This document shows, piece after piece, positions 11,701 through 24,374 of a stretch of DNA of 64,000 nucleotides (position 1 is its first letter; each line of letters starts with the position of its first letter). The notes under the pieces were generated by a model, which worked only from the letters and a program-made list of their open reading frames with translations, had not been told where the DNA came from and ran no database searches. The stretch covers positions 220,582,527-220,646,526 of the forward strand of contig NC_071355.1 of the NCBI RefSeq assembly GCF_943734655.1, in the 5' to 3' direction. The stretch is from Sabethes cyaneus (taxonomy: Eukaryota; Arthropoda; Insecta; Diptera; Culicidae). The position numbers and the translations under genes are program-made.

Positions 11701-14700
11701 AATACAAAACAGGTATTCAAAGTTAAAGCGTCCTATAAATAATGGCTGCCAGGACAAAAGATTGTTTCAGGCTCTTATTATTATTCTTATTAATACCATC
11801 AAAGCCACAATAAAGGATTCCCGGAAATAATTTTAATTATTTCTAATCATAGAAATATTTCAAATTATTTTCTTGTCAGTATTGACATTTGCGAAACATC
11901 GAAGATATCTTGCAAATGTTAAATCGGCCAGGCCAACTGTGAAGTATTGACGCAGAGACGATTCATTGAAATGAATCTTGTGTGAATAAGTTATTCATAC
12001 ATAGATACATTTCTGAATTTACAGAGATAGAAGAAACGGGGACGTCTCGTACCAACCGCTTCTGATTAATAATTAAGTTGATTATGTTTTGATTTTCGTT
12101 TGGAGTATTTGGCTAGTAAAGGTTAATTAATGCTCCGGACCCTCGGGGATGGGACAAGTACATTTACTTACTTACCCTTGGTAAAAACCTAGATTATAGC
12201 GCCTTTGGTCGCTCAGGACAAAAGATTGTTTCAGGCTCGATAAAAAATTTTCATTTGTTGTTTGAAAACGGAACGATAACAGTGCACGTATCGTATTGTG
12301 ATTTATCCGTCCTCCATTTCCGTCAGCATATGTCAGAATCTGATCGAATTAATACCTGGGAAAATATAAAAGCTATTGAGAAGCAGTATTGCTTTTGTTG
12401 CTTTGTTTACTAATTTCTTTTCATACAATGTAATGAATATAGTCGGTTTAATTATTTGGTGCAAAAAGCAGGCGCTTGCTCCCGTGATGAGATGCCCGAA
12501 ATCATTAGGTTAATGACGCCAATTCCAAGCCATACAACTGCAGTTTCCGAAATGACGTACCCCGAACAATTACCATAACTCAATGCCAATCTCAAAGAAG
12601 AACTATTACCGAAACTCCGGCGGAATTGCCAAACAAAAAGGCAAACTCGACACCGGTGGTTTCAGATCAAACCGAACAAAATCACCAGAGGGTGATAAAA
12701 GTTTCAGCTATGGCGCAGAATAAAACAGAACCCCGGATCGCACAACAATATTTGCAACAGATGTTCGAATGGGAGCCAACATATTGTCTGCTCCGTCATG
12801 CCACATCCACATCCACGATCCGTACGTCCGTCCGTCCGTCGTTAGTCCATTCACCCGTCGTCGTCGTTCGTATGCTGTTTGCTTATGCTTGCTGGGAAAA
12901 TCTCTCGTCTCGTCGCTGCGCACCATTTTCTTGCCAACCATGTCATGGGGCTAACCCAAAATTTTGGTAACAAGCTTCAACTGATGTGGTCGTTGGGAAG
13001 GAAAAAGTACTTTAAACAAAGCTTCCATTTCTTTTCGGTGGTGAACCGACTCTCCCCGATCAGAGCAGCATATTCTTATATCTGCATTTACCACTGTATG
13101 CATAACGAATGCACTGCCAGAAGTTGGAAATATCCTCGCACTTATGTTCTAAAAAAATTACATCACGCTGGTTTCTGCTGCTCTATAATGGTTTTCCCCT
13201 TTGCCTGTTGGCCGGGATGCTCCTCGCCGACCGACAGAGCACTGTCGGAAACATGCTCCATACCATAACTCAGTACAGTATGAAAACGAATGTTTTATTA
13301 TTCGTGTATAATTCCAACGAAAATAAAGGATTCTGCAACGCAACAATAAGCTGTCTTTCAGCCGATGTTCATGACATTGAAAGCATGATCTTTGCAAGCT
13401 CTGCCCGCTGTCATTGTGGTTTGTTGTAGGTGTGTGCTACGGAACGGCATCCGAGAACGGGACTGGGAGTATCGTTCGGGATGAATTTATTTTTTATGAC
13501 GCTTGAGGCGAGGCAAAACAAAACATTGGTACTACTCGGTGCTTTCGGAACATGATCCTGCTGACAGTAAAAATCCTTTCTTGGTCGTCGCTTATGGTCC
13601 ATGTACATATCATATGCCATCAAATCAGTGAGGGAGTAAGCATTTTAAAAATACACCACCTTACCCGGTGTAGAGGGTGTCACCTGGTTCTGTGTTTCTT
13701 GTGCGATCACCTGCGGATAAATAGGAAAAGAAGAAAAAAACACCTGCATCAAATCACGTTCCTGTGCGAGAGTTTTGTCGTGATTCGGAAGCATTCAAGC
13801 ACTTCCCGCTGCGCTGCGCTCGGTGCTGTGTTGGCAGTCTGTCTGGCAGTAGTCGCGAAACTGCCGGTGCATGTAAGCACTTTCGGTGCATCTATTCAAC
13901 CGTGAAGGCGGCATTTCGCAGCAGCAATTGGTGCAAAAGTTTAAGTTGATCCCTCTAATGGTTATTGGGTGTCTTTCTCATAAAGCAGAATGTTTTTATG
14001 ATGACTTATTAATGAAGTCAGACATTTGAATTCTTTTTTATTACGATAGTTTTTCCAATAGACGAAAAAAATGGTAGAAGAAAGGAAAAAAATATAAATA
14101 TAAAAATATCTTAATAGTATCCCAAGGGTGGGACAAGACGCGATGGAAGAAAAAGCAAAAAATTAGATTAAGGGAGGATGAAGCAATTAAGTTCGTGGTA
14201 TTGTTATAAAAAAATAGTTATCATTCAATGTTTTTGAATACAAAAGCGATTAGCTAAGATATTGCGGAGCTAGGACACAGAGACACAAACTTAGTCATCG
14301 GAACTGTGGAATGGTATCTCTGTAGTTATTCTGGAAACTTCGACCAAAAACCTTGATTTTGGTGCGAAATTATAGCCCTTTTCCCGGCGCGGAAAGCAAA
14401 ATGGTCGAAAGTTTCCTTTTTGGGGTACAAAGCACAAAACTCGTTCGTAGTCCCCGTGCCTTTTCAACTTTGCATAACCGTCAAAATCGAGGCAACGGCA
14501 TTGCTTCTCTTTTCCATAGCAACCGGTCGGTCGGTTGGTAATGGTTGAGACGAACGAGCATCATGTTGTGCCGGAGAACCAGCAACAATGTAACGTAATA
14601 ACGGTGCACTGTCGAAAATGTAGACGAGGGTATTCATCTCCCCGTTAACTGGTGTTGAAGGTTACCGTTTAAGCAAAAAGTTTGTCTATCGGCGAGGCGG

Positions 14701-15124
14701 GTTTAGACTGTACTTCTCGGTCCCTCCAAATGCTGGCAGTGAAATATTATAATTATATCTTAACTATACTTATTTGATAATTGACTAACAGTCTGTTTCA
14801 AACACATTGTTATGGTAATTGGACTACGTACAGACAGTAAAAAAGGCAAAAAGAATCATCTCCAATCGCAAATCGAATTTGATTTAATTTTCGATTCCCT
14901 CTCTTGGTTTATTTACGTTTAGCGTATACCAGTTACATTCTGTCAAAAATATTCCAGAAAAATTGGAATATTTACATATACTGAGGTACCTGTCACTTGA
15001 TTATTACGCATACCAGGCATTGTCAGTTTTAAATTACGAAAAGAATAACTTAGCTGTTTCCCTAACATTCTTGAAAGTGCATAATTCGCTCTACTAATCT
15101 GTCCACTCGATAATTTCTGCAGAC
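11701..15124. other. No recognisable gene
   Basis: A long unannotated stretch. A short (gtcc)n run lies near 12826-12840. Open stretches such as 12879-13268 have no recognisable motif. I see no exon that I can support. Confidence 0.5.
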
Positions 15125-15520
15125 CAATACGGCTTCCTAAAAAAATACTCAACCACTAACTACTTGTGGATAAAGTAGAAAAACGACAACAAATCGACGC
15201 TGTGTATGTTGATTATGCCAAGACTTTCGACAAGATTCCACACATTTTAGCGGAGGGGCTAAAAAGTTCAAAAGAATGGATTTACCTGAATGATTGACAC
15301 AATTGATCCTATCGTACCTTAGGGGGCGCAGATTCATAGTGAGACTTTGGCGGGACATACTCCGTTCCAGATTTAGTACGACATTCTTAAAGGCAGTGTT
15401 TTGGGACCTTTGCTGTTCTGTTCATATTTCTTGTGGGAAATTAAAACCTCCGAATCTATTATTCGTTGACGACCTCAAATTTCACCGTGTGATCACGCTG
15501 TTAATGTCCTGCTGTAAAGC
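15125..15520 (+). pseudogene. Jockey/CR1-like non-LTR retrotransposon RT fragment
   Basis: The plus strand reads RQQIDAVYVDYAKTFDKIPH and, in other frames, a piece like LKAVFWDLCCSVHIS (the GVPQGSVLGPLLF region, decayed) and NLLFVDDLKFHRVI. VDYAKTFDKIPH and FVDDLK correspond to RT motifs A and C of Jockey/CR1-type LINEs (YADD/FADD there, FVDD here). The sequence is frameshifted and has stops between the motifs. It ends where the minus-strand RTE-like LINE begins, so two retrotransposon fragments face one another here. It is a short inactive relic. Confidence 0.7.
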
Positions 15521-15559
15521 TGTTGTACACTTTAAATGGACATCGACATGCCTCATCGC

Positions 15560-17160
15560 AGTACAGGATGGCCTGGGCAACTCATCGCCAATTTTTTGCC
15601 CGTCTCGATACACGCAAGTCGGCTTCAACCTGGTTGACCAATCTGGCCCCTCTATTCCTGAAGCCGGTGGGGTTCTTGCTGAAAACGGATTTCACTGTCC
15701 AGTCGTCCGGCATTCTTGCGACGTGGCCGGCCCACCGTAGTTTCCCAATTTTCGCCAGGTGTACGATGGGAATCTCTCCTAGCATTTTCAGTAGCTGTGT
15801 CAGTAGGAAAGTGCAAGTAAGTCTCTCGTAAGCAAAGCCACTGTCTCAAGTCCGTAGAGGACTACCGGTCTGATAAGCGTTTTGTACATCGTCAGCTTTG
15901 TGCGGCGGTGTATGCTCCCAGTTCGAATTGTCTTGCGGAGGGAAAAGTAGACTCGATTTCCAGCTTGAATGCGTCGTTGGTTCTCCTTACTTGTATTATT
16001 GTCGGCGGTAACCAGAGATCACACATCGAAGAAACGAACTCATCAACCATTTCCAGTTCATCACCGCTCACTATTCGTGGGAGACAAACGTTGCCTTCTC
16101 TGGAACCTCTTCTTACCATAAATTTGGTTTTCGGCGTATTGATTTGTAACTATATCCGCCTAGTTTCCGTATTAGTCAAGTGTAGATTATCTCCGCCATC
16201 CCAAGGTTTCTAGTAATAATGTCGAGGTCATCTGTGAAGGCTAGGAGTTGGTTACTCTGGCTGAAGATCGTACCTTTCCGTTCGATGCTCGCTCGCCGGA
16301 TCACACCTTCAATACTGATATTAAATATCATACAGGACAGCTCATCCTCTTGCCGTAACCGTCTGCGCGATTCGAAAGGACTCGAGATTGCGCCCGAAAT
16401 ACGCACGTAGCACATCACGCGGTCCAGACTAACCTTTATCAGCCGCATCAGTTTGTCCGAAAACCCGTTCTCGTGCATTATCTATCATACCTGTTCGTGC
16501 TCAACTGTATCGTATGCTGCCCTGAAATCCACGAAAATATAGTTCACCAGTACGCTGTTCTTCCGACATTTCTGGAGGTTTTGTCAGAGGATAAATATTT
16601 AATCCGTAGTAGCACGGTCCCCATATCAGGGGACCCCACCCGTCTCTGTCCTACGGAATCTCATGCTGTTGGGGTTATTTGACTTAACCAAATCTGGGAG
16701 AGCACTTTGTAGGCGTCGTCGATCAGCGTAATGCCTTGGTAACTACATCCACGTAATTAGATGGGACAAACCACGCCTTCCATTCGTTCCTCCGGTTGCT
16801 TCACATCCTTCCAAATCCTTGAAATTATCTAGTGAAGTGCCACTGCTAGAGGGTCTGCCGGGCGTCGATTTTTTCCAGCTGCTCTGCTATTCTTCAGTAG
16901 ACCAATTTCTCGCCGGATCTCTTTGAGATCGGGAGCCGCGACACAGTATTCGTTTGTAGGCACTCCTAGGTCACCTCCCGTTCTGTCTCCTTTTGTTATA
17001 CCACTATTGAGATGTCGATCGAAGAACTGCTCGCAACTGTCGACCATCTCGCACTTCTTTGTGACCCGTCACCTTTCCCTCCTCGTCCCTACACGTATCA
17101 GGCTTCGGTGTGTATCCTTTACGTGAACGGTTTGTTGAAATGAATTACCGCACCAATTTG
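15560..17160 (-). pseudogene. RTE-like LINE, degenerate copy lacking the endonuclease
   Basis: Read from right to left on the minus strand there is a linker block (MVDSCEQFFDRHLNSGITKGD, then KEIRREIGLLKNSRAAGKNR). RT pieces follow: MHENGFSDKLMRLIKVSLDR, LRQEDELSCMIFNISIEGVI and QLLAFTDDLDII. The catalytic box reads FTDD in place of FADD. Then come RGSREGNVCLPR and the C-terminal block MLGEIPIVHLAKIGKLRWAGHVARMPDD. Frames change several times. Early RT around 16620-16800 is poorly preserved. The right end passes into unrelated sequence at about 17160, and the left end abuts the Jockey/CR1-like RT fragment. Confidence 0.8.
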
Positions 17161-17509
17161 TCGTTCAGTGTAGCAGGGAAACTGTTATACGGTTCCAGCA
17201 GAATGCCGGCTGTCAACATAACGTCAGCTGTCAGACGACGCCAGCTATCAGACGACGCCAGCTGTCAGAACGACTCCCGCTGTCAGACGACGCCAGCTGT
17301 CATAAACAACTCACTATTGTAGGATCATGTGTTTATAGAATTACTAGCTGACCCGACAAACTTCGTATTGCCACAAATTAACCTGTGTTGTACATAAATC
17401 ATGAATCTCGGATGATCTTTGTCACAATCTCGAGTTTTGCAAGCCCCCCAGTGTTACTATAGATAATTTTTGTGGTCTTGTATTGACTAATGTTTTATGG
17501 AAGAGTCTC

Positions 17510-19215
17510 GAATTTCTCGAGTTCGATTAGTTTTTGAGTTTCGCAAAAATTTCTGTTTTATTTGTATGAGAGTCCATATCCCCCTACCACAGGGGTGAAA
17601 GGTCTTTAACTATCGTAAAATATATTCAAGACTCCAAAATCTCCCACATGCCAAATTTGGTTCCATTTGATTGATTAGTTCTCGAGATAAGAGGAAATTT
17701 GCATTTCATTTGTATGGAAGGCCACCCTCTTAATGGGGAGTCGCTTTCTAAAGAAGAGAGGGGTCTCAATTCACCATAGAAAAAAATCTTGCGTCCAAAA
17801 CCACTTACATGATAAATTTGGTTCCATTTGCTTGATTAGTTCTAGAGTTATGAGGAAATTTGTATTTCGTTTGTATGAGAGCCCCCCCTCTTAAAAAGGT
17901 AAGGGGTCCTAATTCATCATAGAAAAAATGGTTGCCTCCAAAAACACCCACATGCCAAATTTGGTTCTATTTGCTTGATTAGTTCTCGAGTTATGAGGAA
18001 ATTTGAATTTCATTTGTATAGGAGCCCCCTCTCCTAAAGTGGGTAGGGGACCCAATTCATCACAGCAAAAATTTTTGTCTCCAAAAACACCCACGTGCCA
18101 AATTTGGTTCCATTTGCTTGATTAGTTCTCGAGTTATGAGGAAATTTGTATTTCGTTTGTATAGGAGCCCCCCTCTTAAAGTTGGGAGGGGTCTTAATTC
18201 ACCATAGAAAATATTCCTGCCCTCGAAAACTTTCACATGCCAAATTTGGTTCCATTTGCTTGATTAATTCTCGAGTTATGAGGAAATTTGCATTTCATTT
18301 GTATAGGAGCCCCCCTTCCTAAAGTGGGGAGGGGTCCTAATTCACCATAGAAAATATTTTTGCCTCCAGAAACCTCCACATGCCAAATTTGGTTCTATTT
18401 GCTTGATTAGTTCTCGAGTTATGAGGAAATTTGAATTTCATTTGTATAGGAGCCCCCCCTCCTAAAGTGAGTAGGGGACCCAATTCATCATAGAAAAAAT
18501 TTTTGTCTCCAAAAACACCCACGTGCCAAATTTGGTTCCATTTGCTTGATTAGTTCTCGAGTTATGAGGAAATTTGTATTTCGTTTGTATTGGAGCCCCC
18601 CCTCTTAAAGTTGGGAGGGGTCTTAATTCACCATAGAAAATATTCTTGCCCTCGAAAACTTTCACATGCCAAATTTGGTTCCATTTGCTTGATTAATTCT
18701 CGAGTTATGAGGAAATTTGCATTTCATTTGTATAGGAGCCCCCCTTCCTAAAGTGGGGAGGGGTCCCAATTCATCATAGAAAAAAAAAATTGTCTCCAAA
18801 AACACCCACGTGCTAAATTTGGTTCCATTTGCTTAATTACTTCTCGAGTTATGAGGAAAATTGTGTTTCTTTGGTACAGGAGCCCCCCCTCTTAAAGTGG
18901 GGAGGGGTCCTAATTTACTATAGAAAATATTCTTGCCCTCGAAAACATTCACATGTCAAATTTGGTTCCATTTGCTTGATTAGTTCTCTCGTTATGAGGA
19001 AATTTGTATGGAAGCCCCCCCTTTTAAAGAGGAGAGGAGTTATAATTCCCCTTATAAAGAGGGGAGGAGTCTCAATTTACCATAGAATAAATTCTTGTCA
19101 CCGAAAACACCCACATGCCAAATTTTGTTCTATTTGCTTGATTAGTTGTCGAGTTATGCAGAAATTTGTGTTTCATTTGTATGGGAGCCCCCCCTCTTAG
19201 TGGAGGGAGGGATTT
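17510..19215 (+). repeat. 143-bp tandem repeat with trimeric higher-order structure
   Basis: The motif gcttgattagttctcgagtt recurs near 17830, 17973, 18116, 18258, 18401, 18544, 18687, 18831 and 18974, a spacing of 142-144 bp. The first and last units are about 161 bp. Variant markers repeat every third unit: gaatttcat at 18005 and 18433, gcatttcat at 18290 and 18719, spacings of 428-429 bp. This shows block duplication of three units. Each unit carries a ccccctc...gaggggt inverted repeat that could fold back. Confidence 0.85.
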
Positions 19216-19312
19216 CTAACCATCACTAAAACCTTTCCTGGCCCCAAAAAACCTCTACATGCATATTTTCATGCCGATTGGTTCAGTAGTTTTCGATTCT
19301 ATAAGGAACATA

Positions 19313-19314
19313 CG

Positions 19315-19348
<34 letters not shown>
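19313..19348. repeat. (GACA)n microsatellite in the element's 3' end
   Basis: About eight copies of the tetranucleotide cagacagaca. Related copies at 56313-56325 and 56486-56500 have only two to four repeats. Confidence 0.9.
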
Positions 19349-19689
19349 AATCCTTCTTTATAGGTATAGATAAGTATTGTTTCCATATCAATCGCTATTA
19401 TAATGTAACCAAGAATCATGACCTCGATACATGTTACCAATAAACTTTACCCTTTACTCAGGCTAGATAAATAGTAGTGTTTCTATTAATCTACCTAGGT
19501 CCAACACGGTTCACCTTCTCATAGGACTTGTGCGCCTCATTAGCGGTCTTCCAAATTTCCACCCTCGTTCTGACGCTTTTTCAAATCATCGTACAGATTA
19601 GAGCAGACAGGCCTCAGAATTATTTTAAATTTTCTACACGTGCAAACTTGGTGAATTTATGAGTGAAAACAATCGTTCGCGTTCTGATT

Positions 19690-21360
19690 CGTTCGCTTAC
19701 TTTTTTTGTCCTGCGTTGCTGTTTCATTGTTCCGCTTTTCTTATTTTATGTCCTGCTTTTCACTCGTTTTTTGTTATTCTCTTTCCCGCATTCTGAATTT
19801 TTGTACTCTTTTTCCCTTTTTTGATTTCTAATATTCGTCTAATTCCTTTCTTCCTTTTCATCCTTTTGATTCTCGTTTTCTGCCTTCGTCAGTTCTAGTT
19901 TTCTTCTTTTTGGTGCCTGGTTTTTACTTCTTTTCTGCCACGTAAATTCTATTGTTGGCTCAATTTTTTCTGTTTTCTTTTCAGTTTTTTCTCTCTCGTA
20001 ATATTCTTCTTTTCGTTTTCTCTTCAGTTTTTTTCTCTATCAATGTTCTAGTTTTCTCTTGCTATTCTTCTTTTCCCTTTTGGTTTCTCTTCTTTTCTGT
20101 TCCGTATTACTTTTCTTGTCTCGTTTTCCCTCTCTTTTTTCCTTTTTCTGCTGTTCCAATGTTTCCTTTTTACTATTTCACTTCATTTCCTGTACCATTT
20201 TTTCACCCTTTTATTGTCTTTGTTTTCCTTTGTTCCGTTTTTTGCCTCTGTACTGCCGTTTTGCTCCGGTTTCAGACCCGTTTTTTTCTTTTCCCGTTTC
20301 GTTTTTTCCCCTTTTCTGTCCAGTTTGCCTTCATTTTCTTTCTCAATCGTTTTTCCGTCTTTTCTCTAAGTTTTCTCTTCCGTTTTACCTTTTCCTTTAG
20401 TTCATTTTTCTCTTTTTTTCTGAACCCTTTTTACATTTTTTACCCGATGTTATTCCTCGTTTTCTTCGTTTTTTCTATCGGTTTTCCTCCTACTCTTTAG
20501 TTTTTTCTTCCGTTTTACCTTTTTCTTTTCTTTTTCGTTTTACTTTTGTTCTCCTTTTCCCGTTCCTATTTGACTTATTTTTGACTTACATTTTCCTTGT
20601 ATTCTCTATCGGTTTTCCTTTTTTAACCTGCTGTTCTATTCCTCCATTTCTTTTCTTTTCATTGCTTGTTCGGTTTTTCGCTTTTTTGTAGCTCTGAAAA
20701 TCCTTTGTTTTGTTTTTTGTCTGGTTTCTTCCGTTTTTTTTTTTCGTTTTCAGTCCCATTTTTCGTCAGTTGCTGTCTCGTTTCTTTTGTCATTTTCTGT
20801 ACAGTTTTGACTTCTTCGATCCCGATTTTTGTCTTTTTTCGCTTTTAAATACGTTTGTATCCCGTTTTCGTTTTCGTCTGTTTCGTTTCTGTTATGTCTC
20901 GTTTTGCTTTTCTTTTTTTCGTTTATCCTTTATGTCTTCCGTTTTGATTTTTTCTTTTTCTTTCCCGTCTTTCCTCTTTCTGTTCTCGTTTCTCCATTTT
21001 CCTAATTTCTTATTTTCTCGTCTTATTTTCCACTTTTCTATCCCGTTTTTTCCTTATTGTTGCATTTTTCTCCTTTTTTGTCCTGTTTTTTCTCCATTTC
21101 TGTCCAGTTGATCCACTTTTTCTTTTTCGTCCCTCGTTTTCTTTATGCTTTTTCCTGCTCTTCTCTCTTTTTTCTTCTTTTCATTTCCGTTTTTCATCTT
21201 TTGCTGTAGAGTGAGCTCGTTTTCCCCCTCTTTCTCTCTTCTATATTCCGCTTTTCCCCCTTTTTTCTTTTCATGTCCTGTTTTCCGTCCCATTTTGTCA
21301 AACTTTTTCTTTCGTTTTTCTTTTTAATGCCAGACGTTAGTTTTTTCTGTCGTGTTTTTT
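19690..21360 (+). repeat. Pyrimidine-rich simple-sequence tract (1.7 kb)
   Basis: Nearly every base is T or C on the plus strand, with scattered G, built from degenerate cgttttc, tttctgtc and gttttcctttt words. The strand asymmetry is extreme. The Phe/Ser/Leu-rich open frames on the plus strand (182 and 133 codons) and the Lys/Arg/Glu-rich ones on the minus strand are products of this composition and not genes. Confidence 0.85.
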
Positions 21361-24300
21361 CTATTCTGTTTCTATTTATTTCTATTGACTTGAAACTAAA
21401 TTTGTAAATGAATTTATATTACCATTAATTTACTTATCACATAACTAGTGGTCGATAAAATTAAAACTTGAAGACTTCTGTGATACACTCGGCAATTTGT
21501 TCAGCTAAAGTTTTTGGAGTGTCTTAGTAGAATACGAAACTTAAAATTAGAAACTTATCCAATTTAATTCTACTATGTATATTTTATTCACGACAGATAC
21601 GTATTTCACCTACGACTTGCAGGCTTCCTCAGTGTCTGTTTTCGAGCTTCGAAAACATTGGATAAGTTTTCTTCTTTTTTAATTTTAATTTTTTAATTTT
21701 AGAATTTGTTCAGACCAAGAGTTAAACAATTCTCCATTTTGTTAACTGCAGGAAGAATCACGAATTGACTTATTTCCAACCGCTTTATCTATTTTTTTAG
21801 CAATTGCTATTTAGCAATTGATTTAAAACATTTATTTTGAACGATAGTATACAAAAACTTTCTATAATAATTATATAGTAATTTTATATTATAAATTATT
21901 TTGGAATTTAATAGCTTTCAAGAACGAATGCCTCAATTAATATTTAAGCCATATTTTTATTATAAATAAGTAGCAGCAATGTTGTGTCAATTCTTCATTT
22001 TCAAAGCAGTTGAAATACATCTTTCTTTGCAATATCACAGAGAAAGTAGTGCTTTTCCCGCTGACTCTTTCATTTCGTAAGGAACATACGAATAAGTAGC
22101 TAAGAAGCTCAAACAGTTTTCATTTTATTTTACTCTTTTATTTTATTTTATTTTACACAATTCCAAGTTAAAAGCAACCATTCAACCTTCAATTAAGGAC
22201 AATATATCACTTCGGTTTGATTCGATATCCACATATGCACGGCATGAAGAAAACCATAAATTATCCCGACTTGTTGCGTCTAGTAAAATTTCCATGATAA
22301 ACTAAGGAAATGGAATTGGGTAAAAAATCCAATACGTGAATTGCTCTGTAATGCACATCACACCTGTGCTTTGAAGTGGAAAATAGCTAAAGTCAACATA
22401 CAGATGCTCACCGGAAGAGAGCATGGGCACCAGGTCGAAGAGACAACAGGTAGCTGACTGACTGATGATAATTTCCACACAGACCGGCAGCCAGCGGCTG
22501 CTGCTGTTGATCCAACATCCTCTGTTCTAGTTCACCGGCATCTGTCGTATCCGTCGAGTGGCCCGGCAAGTGATAATGCAAGATTCTGGCAAAGGAACGG
22601 CGCGTCGCGATGCGATGGAAACCGGTGATCGGTGTTCATTTCTCACCGTCACCAGCTTCTGCACGTTAGTCGGAAAATTGATAAGACGCCATGGAACAGT
22701 AAGGACAGTGCCTAGCGACCGCCAGGACTGCACCAGAACCAAGCAAATAAATCGGAATTCGATTATCCAGGGGCTGGAGCTAGGGGCACTCACCAGTCTG
22801 CTGGAAGATTGTGGAGATCGAAATTCAGAAACCTAAATTCAATTTACAGTCACTGATTGAATCCTGTGGTGTATCAACTTCGATCGGACTGCAGTCGAGC
22901 ACTATTTTCAAGAGGGCAGATGGGTAGAATTTAAGGCTTTCATTTCGGGTTTGGAATTTAGTGCCGTGATTGAGTTATGCTTGAGTTTAAACTGATATCT
23001 TTTGGTGCACTAATCGTGGATTCTAATTTGTAAATGGTTGAGTATTGACAGCACAAATTTTCCTAATCAATTACTCAAATTTAAGCGCAATTTAATAAAT
23101 TCTTAGCAACGTAGTGTGGCAAACGCACTTTAATTTTTTTTTATGCTGAATTACGGCGAGATTGATACTTTTTCGTTGACGCTTGCACCACATCAAATAT
23201 ATGTGCTTGTGGTAAAAATTTTCGAAAAAATACCTGAAATAGAACTTACATCTCTTTAAACTCCTACAAATCTCAATTCGTGTACCAGCTGAGCATGTAA
23301 CTTTTACTTTTTCACTTTGTAAATTACAACCTACCCTCCTGATACTCGTTGATAGGTCGTCACCGTCAGCATCGGCCGGCCGGTCCAAGGATGCTGCTGC
23401 GATTGAAAGCGCACAAAACATTCAATTTCCAACTTCAACAAATCAAAAAGATTTTTTCGACTTCTCATCCCTTCCTCGCCCCCTTGGTGCTTTCGGCGGA
23501 AAAGCTTGCATTCCAACGACGACGGAGGCCCATCTATCCGGGGCGTGTTTTTTCCTGACCACTTGGAAAAACGGATGGCTCTCGAAAAGTCGAAGCCGTT
23601 TAGCGAGGGAAGTTCGGAAGAAAAGTGAAAGGATTACACGGTTGGTGCAGCCAGAGCGGACCAATTCGGTCGGCTGGGGTATAGCTAGGACTAACGAAAC
23701 TTGGTTTCTTCTTTTTTCCCATTTCTTATACTTCTCTTTTTTGCTCTGCACATCCGAGGCTTACGGATGTACTCTCGAATATTCCTGCCTTAGTTGCCAG
23801 TACCATCGCATCGGCCGAACTGCTGGCTAAAGAGTTTATAGTTTGTTTAACTCGTTTCGCTAACTGGGTCTGGCTCACGGACCGCGTCGAACTGTTTGCA
23901 AAGGAAGTGGACTCCTTTTTTCGGTTATACCTACCTCCTATTCACTGCCGAAACGCTTTTTGCTGCCTGGCCTGGACTCTGGCTGCTGCACCGCTTTGAG
24001 ATGTGTTCCGTGTCGTTGGTGGATCGCTTCAAACTTTCAGCTAAGTAGACGGTGCTTAATTAAAACTTTTAATGGTAAATATTTAGCGGAGGCGTTTCGG
24101 CGAGTTTCACGATGGTTTGGAGAGTTAGAGCCGCCGGGAGTAATTCGGACCAGTAAAACTGGGAATGTATTTTAATTATTATAGTATGCATGGGGATTTA
24201 TCAAGAGATTCGTATTGTTTATTTAAATTACGAAATTATTCAAATAAAAACCAATAATTAGTCATAATTATCGGCTGCGAATTGGTTTATTTGTATCTTT

Positions 24301-24374
24301 TTGAAAATGAGCAATCGCAGTCCTATAAATCAGGACTGTTGGCTACGATATGAATGCGAATCCTAAGTACTTTC
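21361..24374. other. No recognisable gene
   Basis: Mostly AT-rich. A short possible repeat near 21550-21680 has cttatccaat opposed to attggataag around an acgacagatacgtatttc word. GC-richer patches near 22500-22800 and 23340-23700 have no recognisable coding content. Confidence 0.45.

Larger units (their letters stand above)
17342..19372 (+). mobile_element. Repeat element with tagctgacccg start and gacagacag...aaatcc end, unclassified
   Basis: The 5' end reads tagctgacccgacaaacttc. The 3' end reads gttcagtagttttcgattct, then a (gaca)n run, then aaatccttctttataggtata. I recognise this pair of ends as a dispersed repeat type found in arthropod genomes but cannot assign a superfamily. The interior is a tandem array of 143-bp units, annotated separately. 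No protein is encoded. A truncated relative with the same 3' end lies at 55154-56525 in the same orientation. Confidence 0.55.

Noticed and set aside
17221..17305. Short cgacgccagctgtcagac repeats as a CRISPR-like array
   Set aside because: The units are about 20-25 bp without unique spacers, in eukaryotic repeat-rich DNA; this is a small tandem repeat.
17909..18665. Related 61- to 67-codon minus-strand frames (MGVFGDKNF and similar) as a repeated peptide gene
   Set aside because: They are the same frame in successive 143-bp units; the length is not a multiple of three, and no start, stop or codon pattern is conserved beyond the repeat.
19952..20500. A 182-codon Phe/Ser-rich frame that looks like a membrane protein
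   Set aside because: It is a product of the T/C-only tract; the hydrophobic appearance comes from TTT and TTC codons.
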